A stretch of DNA of 64,000 nt from Corylus avellana (taxonomy: Eukaryota; Streptophyta; Magnoliopsida; Fagales; Betulaceae): NCBI RefSeq assembly GCF_901000735.1, contig NC_081543.1:18885970-18949969 (forward strand), written 5' to 3'. The notes beneath the pieces were generated by a model. It made no database searches and was not told the origin of the DNA. It saw only the letters and a program-made list of their open reading frames with translations. Shown here piece after piece: positions 47,157-58,888 of the stretch (within the stretch, counting starts at the first letter, position 1; the number at the start of each line of letters is the position of its first letter). A program made the position numbers and the translations under genes.

Positions 47157-48480
47157 TATTGTGCAAAATATTACCTAAATTAATAGATAATAATTGTACG
47201 TATTACCTGCAAGTGCATAAGGTCAACATAATAGTATATGGTGCAAGTACATGATCATTCCCACGAGGATTGCTGAATTTATGTTTAAAAATAGATTTCT
47301 TAAGCAAAAGCAAAAGCAAAACAAAGATTGATTGTTGAAGTGATGATAATAAATGGTAGGGCTTTGATATCCACCACTAATTATATGCCAATGCTTTGAT
47401 CAAGTTATGCATATCTAATGTTTGTCAACCTTAGGGATGGCGTATACTCCTAAGGCTATAGATTTCCCTAAGCAACAAGTTAGGCATGGCATATACTCTA
47501 ACTCTTTTCATTCCTAAGGGATTTAGCATGATTTATATTAAGTTGTTCCTTAGGAAGGCATATGTTCTATGGAAATCGACAAACACACGAGGCCTAGGGT
47601 ATGGCATATACTCCCGGTTCCCCATGTTGATTAACCCAAGAACCCGGTGCTGATTTTTTTTGTTACTTATGTTAAACCCAGGACTCGGCCATCCAAATTG
47701 ATTTAACTAACTAGTCCGTACCACATGCATATGTTGATTAGGCACACACATATGAGGAATTCATGCAAGCAGGTATTAATCAAGTTAAATAGCACAACAA
47801 GATCATCACAAAGNNNNNNNNNNNNNNNNNNNNNNNNNNNNNNNNNNNNNNNNNNNNNNNNNNNNNNNNNNNNNNNNNNNNNNNNNNNNNNNNNNNNNNN
47901 NNNNNNNNNNNNNNNNNNNNNNNNNNNNNNNNNNNNNNNNNNNNNNNNNNNNNNNNNNNNNNNNNNNNNNNNNNNNNNNNNNNNNNNNNNNNNNNNNNNN
48001 NNNNNNNNNNNNNNNNNNNNNNNNNNNNNNNNNNNNNNNNNNNNNNNNNNNNNNNNNNNNNNNNNNNNNNNNNNNNNNNNNNNNNNNNNNNNNNNNNNNN
48101 NNNNNNNNNNNNNNNNNNNNNNNNNNNNNNNNNNNNNNNNNNNNNNNNNNNNNNNNNNNNNNNNNNNNNNNNNNNNNNNNNNNNNNNNNNNNNNNNNNNN
48201 NNNNNNNNNNNNNNNNNNNNNNNNNNNNNNNNNNNNNNNNNNNNNNNNNNNNNNNNNNNNNNNCGCAGGTACCCTGCGATTAATCGCAGTACCAGGGAGC
48301 TCCAAATGTCTCCATCTTCTTTTTTGAGCTCAAATCACCTATTTTTACTTCATTTTCTTTCAAAAGCCTGTAAAAGTATGAAAAACACAATAAGGAATTA
48401 AAATGGCCTAATTAATTAAAACCAAAGGATTAAAACATGCAAGTTAAGGGCTGAAAATATGAATATTTTAGCACTTATCA
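47157..48480 (-). mobile_element. Solo LTR with AGTCC target duplication
   Basis: It runs TATTGTGCAAAAT (TG altered to TA) to GCACTTATCA. AGTCC at 47152-47156 and 48481-48485 flanks it, splitting an array unit at the same site as the LTR at 37418. It contains a 450-N gap (47814-48263). No internal domain is visible outside the gap, and its total length of 1324 fits one LTR. Confidence 0.8.
47814..48263. other. Assembly gap (450 N)
   Basis: 450 N inside a solo LTR. The size fits the missing LTR part, so it is probably an estimated gap. Confidence 0.9.
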
Positions 48481-48496
48481 AGTCCACATGTAATTG

Positions 48497-48596
48497 NNNN
48501 NNNNNNNNNNNNNNNNNNNNNNNNNNNNNNNNNNNNNNNNNNNNNNNNNNNNNNNNNNNNNNNNNNNNNNNNNNNNNNNNNNNNNNNNNNNNNNNN
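48497..48596. other. Assembly gap (100 N)
   Basis: It ends the inverted array-unit contig after 16 bp of unit sequence. Confidence 0.95.
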
Positions 48597-49214
48597 TTTA
48601 AATCCACAAATAATCTATTTTATTCATGTGTTGGAAAAGGGATGGATGCAAATTTATTTTAAAAATGAAAGGATGCATGAGAAAAGGATAAAAATTTTGT
48701 TTTTTGTTTTTTTTTTTTTTTTTTTTGTAATTTTTTTTTTTCTTTTGGTTACAGAATGACAAAGAAGAAAAAAAAGGATGAACTGTGAATAATTGATTTT
48801 TTTTTTTTTTTGTTCTTTTTTTTTTTCATACATGTGTTGGAAAAAGGATGAAAATTTTGTGTGCTCATGTTTGACGGCGGAAATTAATAGAAGAGTTGTT
48901 CACTCAACAATAGTGCATGCTATTTGTCCATTATTTCGTATCTTTAATAATTTTAAAAATATCTTTTGAATCGTTGGCAAAAGTATATAAGAAATGTTAT
49001 GTTAAAAATAATCAATCAAATTATACGTTTAATTAAAATATTATTTTTGGCATATGTGTTGTTGTGTGGATATATAATTTGTAAGATAAATGTTAGGGAA
49101 TTCAAACCTTTTATCAAGAGATAAGTAGTAAATTAGTGTATAGTTAATCCTTATGCTACAGGTACCAATGAATGAGTTTCACGTTAGTTTGATATCCATC
49201 TCTTACTAAAAGAT
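48597..49214. other. AT-rich intergenic stretch with a short duplication
   Basis: Long T-runs (48706-48740, 48796-48826). The phrase CATGTGTTGGAAAA...GGATG occurs at about 48626 and again at about 48831, hinting at a ~205-bp duplication. No coding signal. Confidence 0.6.
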
Positions 49215-50110
49215 TTGGAACTCTTAACACATTTAAGTTGTGTTTTAGCTTTGACACCACCAATGCACAATGAAGTAGACTATGATTTGGTTGGGACTTC
49301 TTTGTTTTGTCAAATCAAATTAACAATGCATTATGCAATGCCAGATATTAGGGGAGGTATGGTAGGTAATTTCAACCAGATTTTTGAGGACCTTATTGGC
49401 CGGTGTGTTACAACGGAGCTTGAGCTTTTTGGTTGTGTTGCTAGAAAGGTCTGGTTTCGGAGGAATGCGGTGATTCATGGGATGGGGGACGGCATTTGAC
49501 CATCCAACCTAGGTTTTACGCAGCGCTAAAGAGGATCTTGAGGAGTTTCAAAGAATTAACAAAAGACAGTGAGAGGGGGACGAGGCTAGGTTAACTAGGA
49601 GAAATATTATTTGGCAGCCACCTCCCATAAACCAGATCAAGATCAATTGGGACGCTGTAGTGGACAAAAAGAAGGGACGGGTGGGTCTGGGAATTATTGC
49701 TCGGGATCATACTAGGAAGTGTCGTATTGCCCATAGCTTGACTTACATAATGAATCCAGAGCTAGTTGTGGCCAAAGCGTACGCAGCTTTGCATGCAATA
49801 CTGATGGAAAGGGATTTAGGCGTTCATGGGATTCTGTCGAAGGAGACGCGCTGCAGGTAGTTAAACCAGTGAGATCGAACCAGGTACGTCTTAGTAGCTT
49901 CGGGCATTTTGTTGAAAGACTTTCAATCTGGTCTGCTTTTGATGAGGACACTTGAATTCCTTCATGTAATGAGAGAGGCAAATTGTGCTGCACATGGGCT
50001 TGCTCGATAGGCAATTGTTCATACCACAAATCAAGTTTGGGTGGGAGAAATCCCACCTTGTATTTGGGGTATTCTTAGGAAGGAATTTTTTCTTCCTGTT
50101 CCTACTGTGT
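49215..50110 (+). pseudogene. LINE polyprotein C-terminal end (RNase H relic)
   Basis: The first stretch ends CVARKVWFRRNAVIHG, the segment that precedes the RNase H domain in plant LINE-type reverse transcriptase proteins. After a frameshift: PPPINQIKINWDAVV (first catalytic Asp kept), GRVGLGIIARDHT, then NPELVVAKAYAALHAILMER, where the usual AEA Glu is Lys. Another break follows, then EFLHVMREANCAAHGLAR (about 49953-50010) and WVGEIPPCIWGILRKE. Reverse transcriptase and endonuclease are absent, as expected for a 5'-truncated copy. Three or more frame breaks make it dead. Confidence 0.75.
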
Positions 50111-50199
50111 ATTAATCCTTTCTTTGGTGATTAATAATACTATCCAATATTTTTGTGAAAAAGAAAAATCAATAGAATGACGTATTATATAATTATTGT

Positions 50200-50655
50200 T
50201 GTGAGTGACTTGATTTTTCAAATCTTTCATGTGGGACCCGACCAAGTTTTTTCTCCTATGCACTCTTGGAGTTCTTCTATTGGACCGAATTAATGGTTTT
50301 CCCTCCTATGCGATTTTGGAATTAGTATATGTAACGTAATTCTAATCATATTGGATTAGTATATGTAGACAACTGACTTTACTCCTTATAAAAGGAGTGT
50401 TGCACAACATGAAGAGAGCAACGAGTGAAAGAGAGTTTCGGTCATCTCACTTAGTTTTCTCATAGTGTTTGTGTCTTACAGAACTTATGGAAAAAAGAGA
50501 GTTTTTCTTGTATTAGTTTTTCTCTTTTGTGTGAGAGTGAGATTTTGGTGTATTGGGGCTTTAGGTGGTTTCTTCCTATTATCTTTTGTACTCCATCTTT
50601 TGATAGTGAATTTTCAACTGGTAGTTTTCGCCAGTGGATGTAGGCTTGTTAAGCC
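50200..50655 (+). repeat. Truncated Ty1/copia LTR
   Basis: It begins TGTGAGTGACTTGATTT and follows the copia LTR at 61158-61722 through CTCCTTATAAAAGGAGTGT (TATA region) to GGCTTGTTAAGC, then diverges. About 455 of 565 bp are present; the 3' end is missing. Confidence 0.8.
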
Positions 50656-51587
50656 AATTAATAAGCTTCAAATGTTGTACATTCAAGCCCCTTAACTCGC
50701 ATATATTAATTCCTTAGCATTGTTATCTATTTGATTTTGTGTTGTTTTAGTGTTTTCAGATTTTTAATAAAGATGCAAGGAATTCCATTGATTTTGGGCT
50801 TAAAGCACACTTTGAGAAAACTTGGTTAAGCCTAACCAATCATAATAGAGTACCTATATGATGTGGTTAAGTTTAATCAAATCAAGGAAATGATTAAATC
50901 GGAATTTCTCTAATTGGAGTTAAAATCGGATTTGATTCAAATTTGGATTCTGCACATATCTCAGTATTTTGACCATAACTTTCTTTTTCAAGTATTGGAT
51001 TGAGGTAAAACTAGAGGCATTGGAAAGCTAACTCAAAATACTACAAATCATTGTGAAATAATATTTTTCTAGTTTGGACATTTGCTATGTCAAAATTGTC
51101 CCGCAATATAAAAAAGCAAATCTAGACGAATCCTATTCCGATTTGCACTAGGATTGCTTCCTAAATTTGACTAGCAGATTGAAGTACAATTTTTTTGGAT
51201 GTATACTCAGAAATCAACTAGTTGTATTTTGTTTTGTACTTGCACTTGACTTGGAGTCTTGAACCTAAGAGTGTAACGTTGGTTAGGGGTTTTATTAATG
51301 CACGATGCTTGTTACGCTATGTTTGATATGTTGATGATAAGATTCATGATTTTGTTAATTGCCCATTATAAGGATGTTAAGGCTTGCTATTTTTGAACTT
51401 GGATTCTGGTATGATGGGGGTAAAGTGCGATTGGTGAATCGTTTAGGTTTGGATCATATGGGCATTGATTACATGATTTTGGGTTACGTATAAGCTAAGA
51501 GATTCTAGAGAATATTTATGTGCATGAATGGACTACAGAGCTATCGAGTACAGAAGTCTATTGAGGACTTAGACTCATAGGATGATG
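50656..51587. other. Unassigned stretch, probably retrotransposon remnants
   Basis: 50676-50770 resembles the start of subfamily-2 LTRs (AGCCCCTTAACTCGCATATATT, compare 55716). The rest shows no coding signal and no recognisable element. Confidence 0.4.
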
Positions 51588-52098
51588 ACTTTCTGGTTAA
51601 TAAGGAAAGCGACCACGGTAGCCCAGAGCCGACAGAAGAGCTACGCCGATAACTGTAGACGACCTTTAGAATTCGAATTGGGAGATCAAGTGTTCCTTAA
51701 GATATCACCGATAAGGGGAGTGATGCGAATTAGGAACAAATGGAAGCTCAGCCCTCGATTTATAGGACCCTTTGAACTCATTCAAAAGGTTGGGAGATTG
51801 GCCTACAGGGTTGCCTTACTCCCAAACCTGGCTGGAACACACTGTTCTTCGTGTCTCGGTAGTTAGGAAGTATATCACTAATCTAGACTTAGTGACAGAG
51901 TTCGAACCTTTGGAGATATAGGAAGGATTGACGTACACCGAGGAGCCGGTGAAGATCATGGATTTGAAGGAGCAAGTACTACATACCAAGACGATTCACA
52001 TTGTCAAGGTATTGTGGCATAATCATGGTGTCAAAGAAGTATCATGGGAAGAGGAGTAGAACATGCAGAACTATTATCCGCATTTGTTTGAGACTTGA
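51588..52098 (+). pseudogene. Ty3/gypsy pol C-terminal end (integrase tail and chromodomain-like)
   Basis: The first frame reads AQSRQKSYADNCRRPLEFEL, GDQVFLKISPIRGVMR and RFIGPFELIQKVGRLAYRVA, the conserved tail of Ty3/gypsy integrases. A frameshift near 51838 leads to VLRVSVVRKYITNLDLV, EEPVKIMDLKEQVL and IVKVLWHNHGVKEVSWEEE with YYPHLF, the layout of a chromovirus C-terminal module. Stops lie near 51919 and 52056 and the natural stop is TGA at 52096. Protease, reverse transcriptase and the integrase core are missing upstream, so the copy is 5'-truncated. It belongs with the 3' LTR at 55118. Confidence 0.8.
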
Positions 52099-52285
52099 CT
52101 GTGTATGACTCTTTCGTAATTTCTCAAGATTATACTTGGACAATATACGGTATACCTATTCCCATTTTGGGTAATGGAATAGTCGACTAAGAAAAAGTTC
52201 GCTTTCCTCTACAAGGTTATGGCACATATACCCACCGATCCAGACTATATATGGAATCACTCATTCTATGAGATGATCAACTTGG

Positions 52286-53381
52286 TGTTGTGCCAAATAC
52301 TACCTAAATTAATAGATAATATTTAGTACGTTTTAACTCGCAAGTGCACAAGATTAAACAATAGTATAGTGCAACAAGTACGAGGTCGATTCCACGGAGA
52401 TTGTTGATTTTATTTATAATTAATTAAAAATATCAACTTGTCACTGAATTGATATTGTGAAAAAAGAAATAAAAAGATATAAACATAAATGAAAAGGTAA
52501 AGGTAGGGCTTTGATATCCACCACTAATCATATTTAGATAATATAACAATATGCCAATGATCCAATCATATTGTGAATACTTAATGTTTGACAACCTAAG
52601 GGTATGGGTGTCTACTCCTTAAGCTATTGATTTCCCTAAGCAACGAATTAGGCATGGGAGTCTACTCTAATTCTTTTCTTTCTTAAAGGATTTAGCATGG
52701 GTGTCTACTAAGTTGTTCTTTAAGAAAGCATAAATCTATGGAAATCGACAAACACATGAGGCCTAGGGCATGGGTGTCTACTCCCGGTTCCCCTTGTTGA
52801 TTAACCCAAGAATCCGGTGTGGATATCTTTTGTTACTCTTATTAAACCCAGGACTCGGCCATCCAAATTGATTTAATTAACTAGTCCATACCACATGCAT
52901 ATAATGGCCAATCATATACATATGAGGAATTCAAGAAAACAGGAATTAATCAAGGTAAGCAACACATTATGATTATCACAAAGGTGCCAATATTGAAATA
53001 TTAAATCAACATAATTAAGGCTTCAATCTAGCCNNNNNNNNNNNNNNNNNNNNNNNNNNNNNNNNNNNNNNNNNNNNNNNNNNNNNNNNNNNNNNNNNNN
53101 NNNNNNNNNNNNNNNNNNNNNNNNNNNNNNNNNGCTTTATCTTCTCGGGTAGTGCACTTAATCGCAGGGAACCTGTGATCGATCGCACTGTCAGGGGCTC
53201 CAACTTTTCTCATTTTCTCTCATTTGAGACCAAATCTTCTAGATTTACTTCATTTTCTTCCAAAAGCCTACAAAAACAAGGAAAACACAAAAAGGAACTA
53301 AAATGGTATGAATTAACTAAAACTAAAGGATTAAAACATGTGAGTTAAGGGCAAAAAAAATGAATATTTTAGCATTTCACA
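52286..53381 (-). mobile_element. Solo LTR, subfamily 2, CTTGG duplication
   Basis: It starts TGTTGTGCCAAATACTACC and ends TAGCATTTCACA. CTTGG lies at 52281-52285 and 53382-53386. It contains a 100-N gap (53034-53133). No internal domain. Confidence 0.8.
53034..53133. other. Assembly gap (100 N)
   Basis: Inside the solo LTR at 52286-53381. Confidence 0.95.
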
Positions 53382-53648
53382 CTTGGATGTCGAGATTGAT
53401 GAGGTTCGGTATAGTGTAGGAAACGTTGAGTATGATGCTCTGAATGACTTACAAGGCGACCTTCCGCAGTTGTTTGAGGATGGTGTAGTGCCAGTTGGTG
53501 AGCAGGAAAAGATAGCCCAAGAGCCCACTGAGCATGCTACCGATAATACTACAGACGAAGTGTTAGTCGTCATTGTAGCAATAATGTTGGTAAAAGAAAG
53601 TTGTGTAGGACCAATCGGAATCACCAAGAGAATAAGTTTAGCGGTATA

Positions 53649-55002
53649 TGTTGTGCCAAATACTACCTAAATTAATAAATAATAATTGGTACGTTTTAAC
53701 TCGCAAGTGCACAAGATCAAAACAGTAGTATAGGGTGCAAGTACGAAATCATTCCCACGAGAATTGCCATAAATTATGCTTAAAATTAATTTCGTAATCA
53801 AAACAAGATAAAGATTGATTTTTGAGCTAATAAAGATAAAGGTAGGGCGTTGATATCCACCACTAATCATGCTCAAATAATATAATAATATGCCAATGTT
53901 CCAATCATATTATGAATACTTAATGTTTGCCAACCTAAGGGCATGGGTGTCAATGTTCCAATCATATTATGAATACTTAATGTTTGCCGACCTAAGGGCA
54001 TGGGTGTATACTCCTTAAGCTATTGATTTCTCTAAGCAATGAATTAGGCATGGGTGTCTACTCTAATTATTTTCTTTCTTAAAGGATTTAGCATGTGTGT
54101 CTATTAAGTTGTTCTTTAAGAAAGCATAATTCTGTGGAAATCAACAAACACATGGAACCTAGCGCATGAGTGTCTACCCCCGGTTTTTCATGTTGATTAA
54201 CCAAGAACCCGTGAGGAGATTCTTTTGTTACTCTATTCAGCCCAGGACTCGATCATCCAAATTGACTTAAATAACTAATCCATACCACATGCATATGTTG
54301 GCCAAGCACATTCATATGAGGAATTCGATAAAATAGGAATTAATCAAGTTAAACATCACAATATGATTATCACAAAGGCACCAATATTGAAATATTAATG
54401 AAATATTAAAGAAACATAATTAAGGTTTCAATCTAGCCCTACTAAAGTATTTAGTTACACATGAGTTTGATGCTAAATATCTTCATAAAATAAAAGGAAA
54501 AGAATAAACCATAAAAATGCTTCCTTCAAGAGCCTCCAATTCTTCTCCTTGAAATTGTGTCAAAAGTTGTGTTTACATGCCTATTTATAGAGTTTAAGGG
54601 AACCCTAGAAGCACCTAGAAACCCTAGAAATTGTAAAATAAATGCTAAGGCCCTTTCCAAAATAAGGCCAGTAGCCACACTGTTCTCTGGCGCACGGATG
54701 CGCTCGATCGCGGTGTGGTGTGCTCAATCGCACTACTGCAATCGATCCTTCTTCTAGCACGCGCGAGCGCATGCTGTGCACAATCCATGGCTTGGGTGCT
54801 CGAGCGCTAGTGCGCTCGATCGCAGTTCCAGCTTCCCAAATTACACTTCAAGTCCAAACTATCCAGAAATAGCTCCTTTTCTTCTATGACTTACAAAAAC
54901 CCAGAAAACACAAAAAGAAAATAAAATAGCACAAATAACAAGGCTAAGAAATTAACAAATGTAAATTAAGGAGCTAAAATATGAATATTTTAGCACTTAA
55001 CA
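53649..55002 (-). mobile_element. LTR, subfamily 2, right end at gap
   Basis: TGTTGTGCCAAATACTACC to GCACTTAACA, 1354 bp. The candidate left duplication GTATA (53644-53648) cannot be checked because the right flank is N. It contains a 57-bp tandem duplication (53894-53950 and 53951-54007). Palindrome cluster at 54690-54830. Confidence 0.75.
53894..54007. repeat. 57-bp tandem duplication inside an LTR
   Basis: CAATGTTCCAATCATATTAT...GGGTGT occurs twice in direct succession with one difference. Other LTRs have one copy. Confidence 0.85.
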
Positions 55003-55102
55003 NNNNNNNNNNNNNNNNNNNNNNNNNNNNNNNNNNNNNNNNNNNNNNNNNNNNNNNNNNNNNNNNNNNNNNNNNNNNNNNNNNNNNNNNNNNNNNNNNN
55101 NN
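55003..55102. other. Assembly gap (100 N)
   Basis: It separates the subfamily-2 LTR from the gypsy polypurine tract. Confidence 0.95.
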
Positions 55103-55117
55103 ATAAGGAGGGAAGAG
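55103..55117 (+). other. Polypurine tract of the Ty3/gypsy element
   Basis: ATAAGGAGGGAAGAG immediately before TGTAATACCCCG. Purine-rich and correctly placed for plus-strand priming. Confidence 0.75.
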
Positions 55118-55695
55118 TGTAATACCCCGAAAATAAATTAGGGTTAAGTACACCCTAATTATGATGCTAGGGTTGGCTTGGACTCTTTAAGAATTTACCA
55201 TTGCACCGACGTTCAGCAGAGGTGCTGATGCCTGTAGTACTGAAGAATCAGCTTATACGTGGTAACCAATGAGTATGGGATCAATTACAGTGTGAAGGTT
55301 AAAGAATAATTTCTAAAGGATGAGAAAGCACTGGAAACACTATCATAAGAGGGAAATCTTAGATTTTTCAATCCCAATAAGGCACTTAAAAATATTGGGA
55401 TGGATACAATGACGTTTGTCTCGAAAGAGCTTTCCGGAATGGGGTTGCATGCTCAATTTTGAGACCCGTAACAAGAGTTATGCCTGTTTTACTAAACACT
55501 ACGCAATTGGTCAATTGCTGAAAAGTGAACTGCGAACACTCACTGGTTTTGGCCGAGCGCTCGCTATTGTTCATCAAACGCTCACTTTTTTTGGCCGAGC
55601 GCTCGTTTTAGTGTGTCAGGAAAGTACACATAGACTTTTTCAGGCGTAGGTCCAAATAGTACACGAACGCTCGGTGGGGGACCACCTGAGTCCTC

Positions 55696-57001
55696 TCATA
55701 AGTGCTAAAATATACATATTTTAGCCCCTTAATTTACATATGTTAGGCTCTTAGTTTTGTTATTATTTGATGTTTTGCTATGTTTTTGTGTTTTCTTATG
55801 TTTTTAGGGTTTTTGAAGAAAAGCAAGTGTTTCCGGCAAGTTTCAGACTTAAAAGACAAATTGGAAAAAAGCTAGAAGCCATAGGATCGATCGCAGCCAA
55901 ATCTAGGCTTGAGTGCATCTGCGCTCGAGCGCAAGACAGCAAGGATTGAGCGCACAAGTGCTCGATCACATATCAAGCCAGGCGCGAGCGCGGAATGCAC
56001 ACAAGCACACAACACAAGGATCAATCGCAGGTGTGCAATCAAGCACACACCTCCTGCGATCAAGCGCACTTGTGCGCCCAAATACGGCAAAATCTCATTT
56101 TCCACATCAGACTTGGATTTCACTATCCTACTTGAACTAGAACTTAGACCTTCAAATCTAGTAGGGTTTCTAGGGCTTCTAGGGTTTTCTTAAGCCTATA
56201 AATAGACCTCTTAGCTTCTAGTAAAAAGTGTGGAGAAGCATACACAAGCTCTAGAAAAGAACTGAAGGCTAGATTAAGAAGAGTTTGGGTTTTTCTTCTC
56301 TTTCCCTTTTATTTTTGTTATGTAGTTTAGTATTTTAATTAGGGACAGAATGAAGCCCTAATCATGTCTCTTTAGGGTTGCAATATTGGCACCTTTGCTA
56401 CAATTATCTTTTGGGTGTTTAATTTGATTACTTCTTGTTTACTTGAATTCTTCATATGAATGTGTTTGATCATATGCATGTGCTTGGATTTATGTTATTT
56501 AAGTCAATTTGGATGATCGAGTCCTGGCTTAATAAAGTGACAAAAGAACCCCATCACAGGTTCTTGGGTTAATCACCATGGGGAACCGGGAGTAGATACC
56601 CCTAGGCCTTGTGTGGTTATCGATTTCCATAAATTTATGTTTCCTTAAATAACAACTTAGTAGATACCATGCCCTTAGGTTGACAAACATTGGATATCTA
56701 GAGATAATTAGAATATTGGCATATTGTTAATCTTATTTGAGTATGGTTAGCAGTGGATTTCAAAACCCTAATCCTTTTTAGTTTAGTTTATCTTTTATGT
56801 CATTTCTTTATTTTAATTCAATCTATGACAATTGAGTTAATTATGTTAATTAAATAGGAAATTACATTATAATCATAATTTACTAATCCTCGTGGGAATG
56901 ATCTCGTATTTGCCTGCTATACTATCGTTTTGATCTTGTGCACTTGCGAGTAAAACATAACGAATATTCGCCTATTAATTTATGTGGTATTTGGCACAAC
57001 A
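55696..57001 (+). mobile_element. Solo LTR, subfamily 2, nested in the gypsy LTR
   Basis: TCATAAGTGCTAAAATATAC to GTATTTGGCACAACA, + orientation. Palindrome cluster at 55885-56075; TATAAATAGACC near 56198. The flanks (TCCTC and CACTC) give no clear duplication. Confidence 0.75.
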
Positions 57002-58008
57002 CACTCGTTGACCAATTTTGGACCGCTGGATAAGGACCAAACGCCTCACAAAAGTTGTGTGTAGTCCATGAACGCTCTCCCCTATGTACCGAGCGCTCGC
57101 CACTTTATAGGATAGCTCCTCTAGCACCCACATGCTTTCCATCCCTATAAAATACCCCTCCCCACTTGACTCCTAAGCCTCATTCTGCCCCTGCTGCCTT
57201 TAAAACCCTTGCTTTAGTGATTTTGTGAGTTTTATGAGTTCTTGGAGGAGAATGAGAGATTTCTTGGAGGTTTTGCTTCAATGAGGCAATCTTCTAAGCC
57301 TAGCTTGTTCCTTAGTTGTTATGTTGTTTAAGTGTTTTTCATAGTTAGCTTAGTTGGTAGTTTTGAGCTTCTAGTTATGTTGTTGCTCTTAATCTTGGTT
57401 TAAGCATGGGTTAGCATTTCATTCTTGTTGGGCATATTTCTTTATGCATGGAGACATTGCTTTAGGTTAGGAAGTTTTAGAAACCCTTTTTGTGGCCTTA
57501 GGACCAGTTGAAGGGCTTAGGAGATCGTTGGACCAAATGAGGTTCCACCTGACCCTCTCTAGCCAAACTCTCGACCTAAGGGATGAGCGCTAGCCCAACA
57601 TTCTATAGCCCCTGTTTTATGTTTTAGGTTCATTTTAGCTCGATTTTAGAACTAATGATAGGTCTTTTCTCAGTATTCGAGATTATGGAGCCTTAAGGGG
57701 ATTTTATGGATGAGCCTTATGACCCGGGTGAGTATAAACTCACATAAATGCTTGTTGTTACTTTTCCCGAATTGTACGACTACTTTAGGTATATCAAACA
57801 TGCATATTTACAACTCTCATGAAATACATTTCGGACTATTGTGAACTCTCTTTTGTGAAAACGTATGTTGATTAACAAGATAATGATGAGACTTGTAAAA
57901 GCTTTCATGTAAAAGACGGATAAGATTAATTGCATCGTATGACATGTTACAACAGTACGTGCTGGATAACAACCATGGGCTTACTATATATGTTAACTTT
58001 ATGGTCAA

Positions 58009-58009
<1 letters not shown>

Positions 58010-58042
<33 letters not shown>
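58010..58042. repeat. GT/CA microsatellite
   Basis: About 14 GT units followed by GCGCGTG, inside the gypsy LTR. It gives a spurious Cys-Val ORF. Confidence 0.9.
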
Positions 58043-58043
<1 letters not shown>

Positions 58044-58888
58044 TGTTATACGAGCCTTGGATCCAATCATTATTCGTGATCGGTGCAGCCATTGCCTAAT
58101 GGTTGGTCACTACAGGATGTACATCATTAGTAGCGTGGGCCACCCAAAGTCGGACTCGATCAGGCTGCTAGTGATGGATGGTAGCGTACAATGGTCAGGG
58201 CACCATCATTGTAATACAAGTCCCTCAGGATAGCGTCAACCCTGCTGAGAAGGGGTAATATCTCGGGTATACCATACTATTGAACTATGACATGATTCTC
58301 ACATTACAACATATATTATATCTATATTGCATACATGATAAACTCTCACCTCATAATGTTGCATGTGCTTTATAAATAATTGAGTTCACCACTTAAGGAT
58401 GGGTACTTCATGTGCGTTTATACTCACTAAGTCGTTGGACTTACCCTTGTATTATTTCCCTTTTTTCCCCATATGTACAATTGTTATAGATAGTTTAGAA
58501 GAAGATGGATACCACAAAGCATCCAGTTATCTTGGATGATTCGATCCGGGAGACGCTTGAGGACTTATTGCAAGCTTAGGCGGGTGATTATGATAACTAG
58601 TACTTTTGGGTTATGCTGTAGACTTAAGAGCTTTGATGCATGCTTGCATATTAAGGTATAACATAGATCCCTTGTACTGATGATATGTATAGTATTTCAG
58701 CTACTGTGATGATCCTTGGTAGATACTCTGGCTGTAATGATTAATGTTCATAGAATCTTAATGTTTTCGCTACTTAGTATCCTCTCTTTTTGAGGAGTAA
58801 AGATCCCTGAGTGTTGTTCCTCGCAGAATAAGGCTGGGAGACAAACCATGTAATTAATTACCAGTTAATTAATTTTCGCAGCGTTACA

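Larger units (their letters stand above)
52099..53648 (+). pseudogene. Acidic ORF between gypsy pol and 3' LTR, split by a solo LTR
   Basis: From about 52186 the + strand is open (KFAFLYKVMAHIPTDPDYIW, then FYEMIN) up to the solo LTR at 52286. After that LTR the same frame continues as DVEIDEVRYSVGNVEYDALN, then LPQLFEDGVVPVGEQEK, an acidic run and KESC near 53612. Target duplication CTTGG marks the join. I do not recognise the product. It could be an additional ORF of the gypsy element or captured host sequence. Confidence 0.45.
55118..58888 (+). repeat. 3' LTR of a Ty3/gypsy (chromovirus-like) element
   Basis: It starts TGTAATACCCCGAAAATAA and ends CGCAGCGTTACA. The span is 3771 bp, or about 2.46 kb after removing the nested LTR at 55696-57001. 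TATA-like CCCTATAAAATACCCC lies near 57155. CCGAGCGCTCG motifs lie on both sides of the nested LTR (about 55550-55610, 57099). Long LTRs with TGTAATACCCC starts are typical of Tekay/Del-like chromoviruses. Confidence 0.75.

Noticed and set aside
47703..48327. 200-codon ORFs on both strands
   Set aside because: They consist mostly of N bases within a solo LTR.
55909..56193. Overlapping ORFs in the LTR at 55696-57001
   Set aside because: Same palindrome-cluster effect as in the other LTRs.
58009..58233. ORF beginning with a Cys-Val run
   Set aside because: Product of the GT microsatellite inside the gypsy LTR.
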